Of a stretch of DNA of 64,000 nt, positions 59,704-64,000 are shown one piece after another (the stretch's first letter is position 1; each line of letters starts with the position of its first letter). Position numbers and translations under genes: made by a program. This stretch comes from Astragalus membranaceus. Taxonomy: Eukaryota > Streptophyta > Magnoliopsida > Fabales > Fabaceae. Location: NCBI GenBank assembly GCA_039519185.1, contig CM076849.1, positions 68,380,784-68,444,783 on the forward strand, read 5' to 3'. Under the pieces are notes generated by a model. It was not told the origin of the DNA, made no database searches, and saw only the letters and a list, made by a program, of their open reading frames with translations.

Positions 59704-60536
59704 CATTTGTCAATTCTTTTAATTTTTTAAGGTTTAATTAATTAATGTTTTAGCTCCCTAAATTATTTGAGGATTTTTAAATAAGTTTATAAATTTAAAA
59801 AAATTGTAATCAGGGTTTTCAGGTGGTGGACTTTAGGGGTGGAACCCGACCCGTATCCGTAAAACCCGCAGTAAAAGAAAAGCTTTCGGTTGTGCTTTTT
59901 CGGTTTAGCAGGTTGTCGGTTTTGTCCAATGGATTAATGTGGGTTGCTTTGGTCGGGACTGATTCTTAGAAAAGCAAACTGTCGAAAACCGAATCCGACC
60001 GGATATTACTACAATTTTATACCTATAGGCTATGACTATATTGTAAGCTTAGCTGTTGCAATTTACTGGCCCATGTGACAGCGTTGCAGGCTTGCAATAG
60101 CTTTTTTTGACAACACAGTGATGTACAATACTAGTAGTAGCTATTACATTATTAAAGTTATTTTGTTTTACACTTTCGATACTCTTTCTTTCTACTTAAT
60201 AAAGCTTGTTTTTAAATTTTTTTCTCTCCTCCCGTGTTCTTCTTCTTCTTTTAAATATGTTTTCTCTGGTTTTCTGTGTCTCTCATCCATTTTCTTTGCC
60301 TGAGCACCAAACCACTTCTAGTTTTTTTGTTAAACAGCTTCCAAAATGGCAACTTGTAACCGATCCTAACCGCCCGTATAATCCGCAACACGTTGAAACC
60401 GTCACCGTCCAAACCGATAACTCTTATGGTCGGAAATGGGTGGTCTTTTGCATCTCACGGTTTCATTTGGATCGAAGGTTTAGAACCCAAAACCGCATTA
60501 CCCGACCGAATGTCCAGCCCTAGTGGACTTGTATAT
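59704..60536. other. Intergenic, no recognised gene
   Basis: AT- and T-rich sequence with chance open frames (for example 60118-60523) lacking any domain or codon pattern I recognise. Confidence 0.35.
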
Positions 60537-60730
60537 TTTTTAATGAGGTCCTTATGCTATGTGACAGTTAGTCAACACTTAGTCTATCTGGGTGACGTGA
60601 CATTGATAATTTATATATAAAATGAGGGGGAATATATATATATATATTAATTAGGTCCTTCTCCTATATGGCATTTAGTCGACATGACTGACGTGACATT
60701 GATAACTGGTAAATAGAATGAGGGGGGAAC
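60537..60730. repeat. Diverged direct repeat, two units
   Basis: TAATGAGGTCCTTATGCTAT...GACGTGACATTGATAA...AAATGAGGGGGAA at 60540-60634 recurs as TTAATTAGGTCCTTCTCCTA...GACGTGACATTGATAA...GAATGAGGGGGGAA at 60648-60730. A short TA run separates them. Confidence 0.7.
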
Positions 60731-60959
60731 TTCGTTGTCTTCCTCGTAAACCATAGGTGGATACGAGAGAAACAACATCGACCAAGGTGTACTAGTGGTG
60801 GAGCGAGCTCAAGAATGACATAATGACGGAGTGATAGCGAGAACAAGGGAAAGCGACGACAAGAATTAGGAAGACACACACACACACAGCACGTGGGAAA
60901 GAGACAAATTGCACAAGAGAGAATGAACAAAATAAACCTAACATGATTTTAAAATCTGT

Positions 60960-61165
60960 GTAAATAATGTACCACACTGGGTATTAATAGACCCCCGACG
61001 TGGAATTAATAGTGTTTTAAATTCCGTGAAGGCAATAACGCCTGGAATTAGTAAAGAACCAATGTGGAATTGGCAGCATTTATACGTTTTAAATTCACCG
61101 AAAGCATCCATGCCAGGTATTAAGAAACAGTCAGCATGGAATCCTTAGTTTTCAAATGTTTTAAA
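60960..61165. repeat. Three diverged tandem units of about 65-80 bp
   Basis: The pattern GTGGAATT..AG..GTTTTAAATTC...GAA.GCA...GCC.GG.ATTA..AA is repeated with much divergence. It may be a decayed minisatellite or part of an LTR. Confidence 0.55.
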
Positions 61166-61750
61166 TATTTTAACTATCCGCGTCGAGCATTTGCAAACAA
61201 CTGGAATTCTATTTTGAGCGTGTTAAGCGTTATTTATATAAAATACTATGGCGGCTGTCCTCTTAAAACTGGCAACAATTTTGATGCTTGTAACATGCAA
61301 AAGGAATATATTACATTTTACTTACAAAAATGCCAACACGTTTCTTGTTAACATTAACTTTTGCATAAAATCATTGTTAAATCACAAAACTTTAGATGTT
61401 TCGTGTACAAGTGTCAGTTTGAATTTAGCCATATTATTCATATACATTATTAAACTGTTTGTTTGTAAGTGGTTTTTGTGAGGAATCACTGAGATTTGTA
61501 TCTCACCCAGTCATTTGTAGATTATTTTCAGAGTTAGTAGGGACATAAGACGTTAGAGGAAGACGCACCCAATGAAGACTTCATGGTATCTGTAGAGATT
61601 CAGGTTTTGTACGAATGAGACAAGTTTCATTATATTCTTTGGAATTGTAATTGGATACTTGTATAATGATAACTTGAACTTATATCATTCGAGTTACTAA
61701 ATTCACTGTTGATAATTGGCTATGAATTCGCGTGAGATTCTTGACAGACT
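61166..61750. other. Possible LTR remnant
   Basis: CACTGAGATTTGTATCTCACCC at about 61488 resembles ACTCACTGAGATTGTATCTC, found on the minus strand of the Tekay-type LTRs (near 18600 and 25345). This suggests a decayed gypsy LTR on the plus strand. Ends are not found. Confidence 0.3.
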
Positions 61751-62278
61751 TGTTATAGGCTTAATCGCAATGCACCATGCAAGAATGAATTGAGCCAGAT
61801 AACTAAGAATCAAAGAATCACAGGATATCAATCGGATAGAACCCTAGAATGCGAATTTGGGGAAAAAACTGAAAACGAAGCAATTAAACAGAATACGCAC
61901 GAAATTGTTTACCCAGTTCAGTATCAAAGTGATACTTACATCTGGGGAACTAAGCAACCGCTTAGTTCTTGCTGCATTGATCTATCCAAAGTCAATTGTA
62001 CATCAAATGCGATAATCCCCAATTCGGATCCCCCTCACTTCCCAGAACCCTAATTTCTCAGTGTTTACACCCCGCACACACCCTATTGATCTTAGTGATT
62101 CTGTTACAAAGCAAATGGCTAGCTAAAACTATATAAACGGAATTCTCCAAGCCCTTGGCGTCAAAACCCGAAGCAAACCGTTTCAACAGAAATACAAAAC
62201 TGGCCAATTGCAGCCTGACACGTGGCACAGCTCATGAGGGAACTAAAACAGACTGAACAGATTGCCACATACTCTACA
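61751..62278 (-). repeat. Probable 3' LTR of a copia element
   Basis: On the minus strand a purine tract (AAGGTGGAGAT) is followed by TGTAGAGTATGTGGC, a typical start for copia LTRs. A candidate end, TATAACA, lies at 61751. With the 5' LTR missing, the outer border is a guess. Confidence 0.45.
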
Positions 62279-62353
62279 ATCTCCACCTTGGCAATCTCCA
62301 TAGACCTTGCAGCAAGAACACAAGCCAATGCTTAGCTCAGATCATCACGAATT

Positions 62354-63465
62354 TCAACCAATACTTAGCAAATTCAAGCAATGCTTGAACTTGCTTAAAG
62401 GAACCACTTTGGTGATGAAATCTGCTGGGTTGTGAGCAGTGTGGATCTTCTGAATTCTAGTAGCCCCTTGAGCAAGAATGTCTTTAATCCAATGTAGTCT
62501 AATGTCAATATGCTTGGCCCTTTCATGGTAAGCTTGATTCTTACACAAATGAATGGCACTTTGGTTGTCACAAAACACATCTACACTCCCTTGTTTAACT
62601 CCAAGTTCATTTACTAATCCCTTGAGCCACAATGCTTCCTTCACTGCCTCAGTCACCCCAATATACTCAGCTTCAGTTGTGGATAAAGCAACCACATGCT
62701 GAATTGATGCTTTCCAACTTATTGTATTTCCAAATAAGGTGAAAACATAGCCTGTAAGTGACCTCCTCTTGTCACGGTCACCTGCAAAATCAGAATCTAC
62801 ATAGCCCTTAACTCCACCTGAGTCTTGACTTCCTATATTGTAGATTAGCCCCATGCTTGCAGGTCCATTTAGGTACCTTAAAACGTGTTTCACAGCAAGC
62901 CAGTGCTGTTGTCCTGCTGACTAGGCTTAAAGCATAAGCTAAGTCTGGCCTAGTACACACCATAGCATACATAAGGCTTCCTACAGCACTTGCATATGGT
63001 GTTCCTTGCATTTGTCCTCTTTCAACATCAGTTGAAGGACTGTCTTCCCTGGACAGTTTAAAATGAGCAGCTATAGGTACCTTAGTTGGCTTTCCATTTG
63101 TCATGTTGAACCTACTAATCACCTTCTGCGCATAGCCTCTTTGTGATATACTCAGTCCTGGAGATGATTCACTTCTGATTATCTCCATTCCAAGGATTTT
63201 ACTTGCCTTGCCAAGATCCTTCATTTCAAATTCTTTATGCAGAAGCTGTTTCAGCTTTTCAATCTCACTGTTGTCCTTACTTGCAATGAGCATATCATCT
63301 ACATATAGCAACAAGTAGATGTAATTTTTATCATCTAGCTGTTTATAGTAGACACAACTATCATAACTGCATCTCTTATACTTGATGCTCATCATGTATG
63401 CATCAAACCTTTTATACCACTGTCTAGGGGATTATTTCAGCACATAGAGAGATTTCTGTAGGTTG
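62354..63465 (-). pseudogene. Ty1/copia pol, 3' part (reverse transcriptase and RNase H)
   Basis: Reverse transcriptase begins within LQKSLYVLK, has a TAA in place of Gln (63432-63434), then SPRQWYKRFDAYM and the YVDD catalytic motif (LLLYVDDMLIAS). RNase H has YVDSDFAGDRDKRRSLTGY, LSTTEAEYIG, CDNQSAIHL and ERAKHIDI, ending at SIG. A small deletion and frame shift near 62922 separate the two. Integrase, protease and gag are absent: the homology stops at about 63465. The frame ends just before the polypurine tract of the probable LTR. Confidence 0.9.
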
Positions 63466-64000
63466 AGATAAATGACTAAGTTAAAACATTTGAATATCCA
63501 ATGACTTTAGCCACCATGAGATTGTTCACATTGAACATTCTTGGAAAAGAGAGAAATGAAAAAGGCATGTTCAAAGAAAGTGTAATATGTTGAAAAACCT
63601 TGAACATTAGTTTTTAAAAGGTAATGTCTTGTCTTCGAGAGTTAGAATCCTTGAAAGATTTTGTATACTCAGATACAAACTCATCTGTTGTAATTCTAAC
63701 CGCTGGTGAGGCTTGAAGAAATAATACATGGTTCCTCAACGACAGTTGTAAGGATGTTGAGAAGACCAGAGAGGTTCTCTAGTGGATTAGCCTGGAGAGG
63801 CGGATAAAATACTCTAGAGCCTAGTGAGGCTCGAAGAAAAAATACATTGGTAGAGCCTGGTGATTCATGAAGAAAGAATATATCGGCTCTGGAGAGGTGA
63901 GTAAATAATACTTTGTTTTAGTGGATTAAGACCTTTGAGTGAAGAAGGAAAAATCATCCTATAACGGGTGGACTAGATATAGCAACAGTTGTTGTGAATT
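63466..64000. other. Unassigned region at the window end
   Basis: Contains repeated motifs of the type GAGCCT(A/G)GTGA(G/T)..GAAGAAA.AATA (63815-63890) and related GTGAGGCTTGAAGAAATAAT near 63702. It could be part of an LTR or leader of another element. No gene seen. Confidence 0.35.

Noticed and set aside
60118..60523. Overlapping small frames
   Set aside because: T-rich sequence, no domain, no neighbouring splice or start evidence.
61790..62053. 87-residue frame
   Set aside because: Lies within the probable copia LTR and has no recognisable protein feature.

Overview
The window is plant nuclear DNA, AT-rich and dominated by transposable elements, probably from a papilionoid legume. The legume call is an inference from the types of MITE and TRIM repeats and should be treated as provisional. 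Only two host genes look intact. One is a five-exon DNA-3-methyladenine glycosylase I (TAG family) gene at 13867-16072 on the minus strand. The other is an intronless UGT89-like UDP-glycosyltransferase at 58005-59384, also minus.

Layout. Positions 1-14494 are a head-to-tail tandem array with a unit of about 3.42 kb. Each unit carries the 3' part of intron 4 of the TAG gene, its whole last exon with stop codon and poly(A) signal, and about 2.7 kb of downstream DNA with two MITE-like elements. The rightmost copy is the last exon of the intact gene, so the gene is followed by four extra, still open, terminal exons. Positions 14495-18090 hold the rest of the gene (with a SINE in intron 1), a degenerate TRIM-like repeat and a TTA microsatellite.

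Positions 18091-30070 are an old L1-type LINE 3' end (RNase H domain) split by two insertions: a full-length Ty3/gypsy Tekay-type chromovirus at 18210-27158 (TSD ATGAG) and a 2.49-kb solo LTR at 27240-29726 (TSD GAGTT). Positions 29616-36433 contain a 996-bp direct duplication that flanks a one-ended CACTA element (30612-35437). That element carries three exons of the signal peptidase subunit SEC11. The second duplicate looks like the empty insertion site. A small intact CACTA lies at 36760-37862 (TSD TAG).

Positions 38885-45407 are a non-autonomous Athila-like element with LTRs, a tRNA-Asp-type primer site, gag and protease but no reverse transcriptase (TSD GTGAC). Positions 45486-55971 are an almost full-length L1 LINE on the minus strand, interrupted by a 4.4-kb CACTA (47047-51467, TSD GCC) that itself contains a fold-back MITE and a captured gene tail. 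Positions 56104-57402 are a MULE-like TIR element with a FAR1-type DNA-binding domain, abutting another LINE ORF1 fragment. Beyond the glycosyltransferase are a 147-bp tRNA-derived SINE with an 18-bp target duplication, diverged tandem repeats, and a truncated Ty1/copia element (about 61751-63465).

The two host genes show no functional link. What stands out is the array of terminal exons of a DNA-repair glycosylase, which could act as alternative last exons or be a by-product of unequal exchange. The paired filled and empty CACTA site records a recent rearrangement. All coordinates of splice sites, LTR ends and target duplications were read by eye; no alignment or database search was run.
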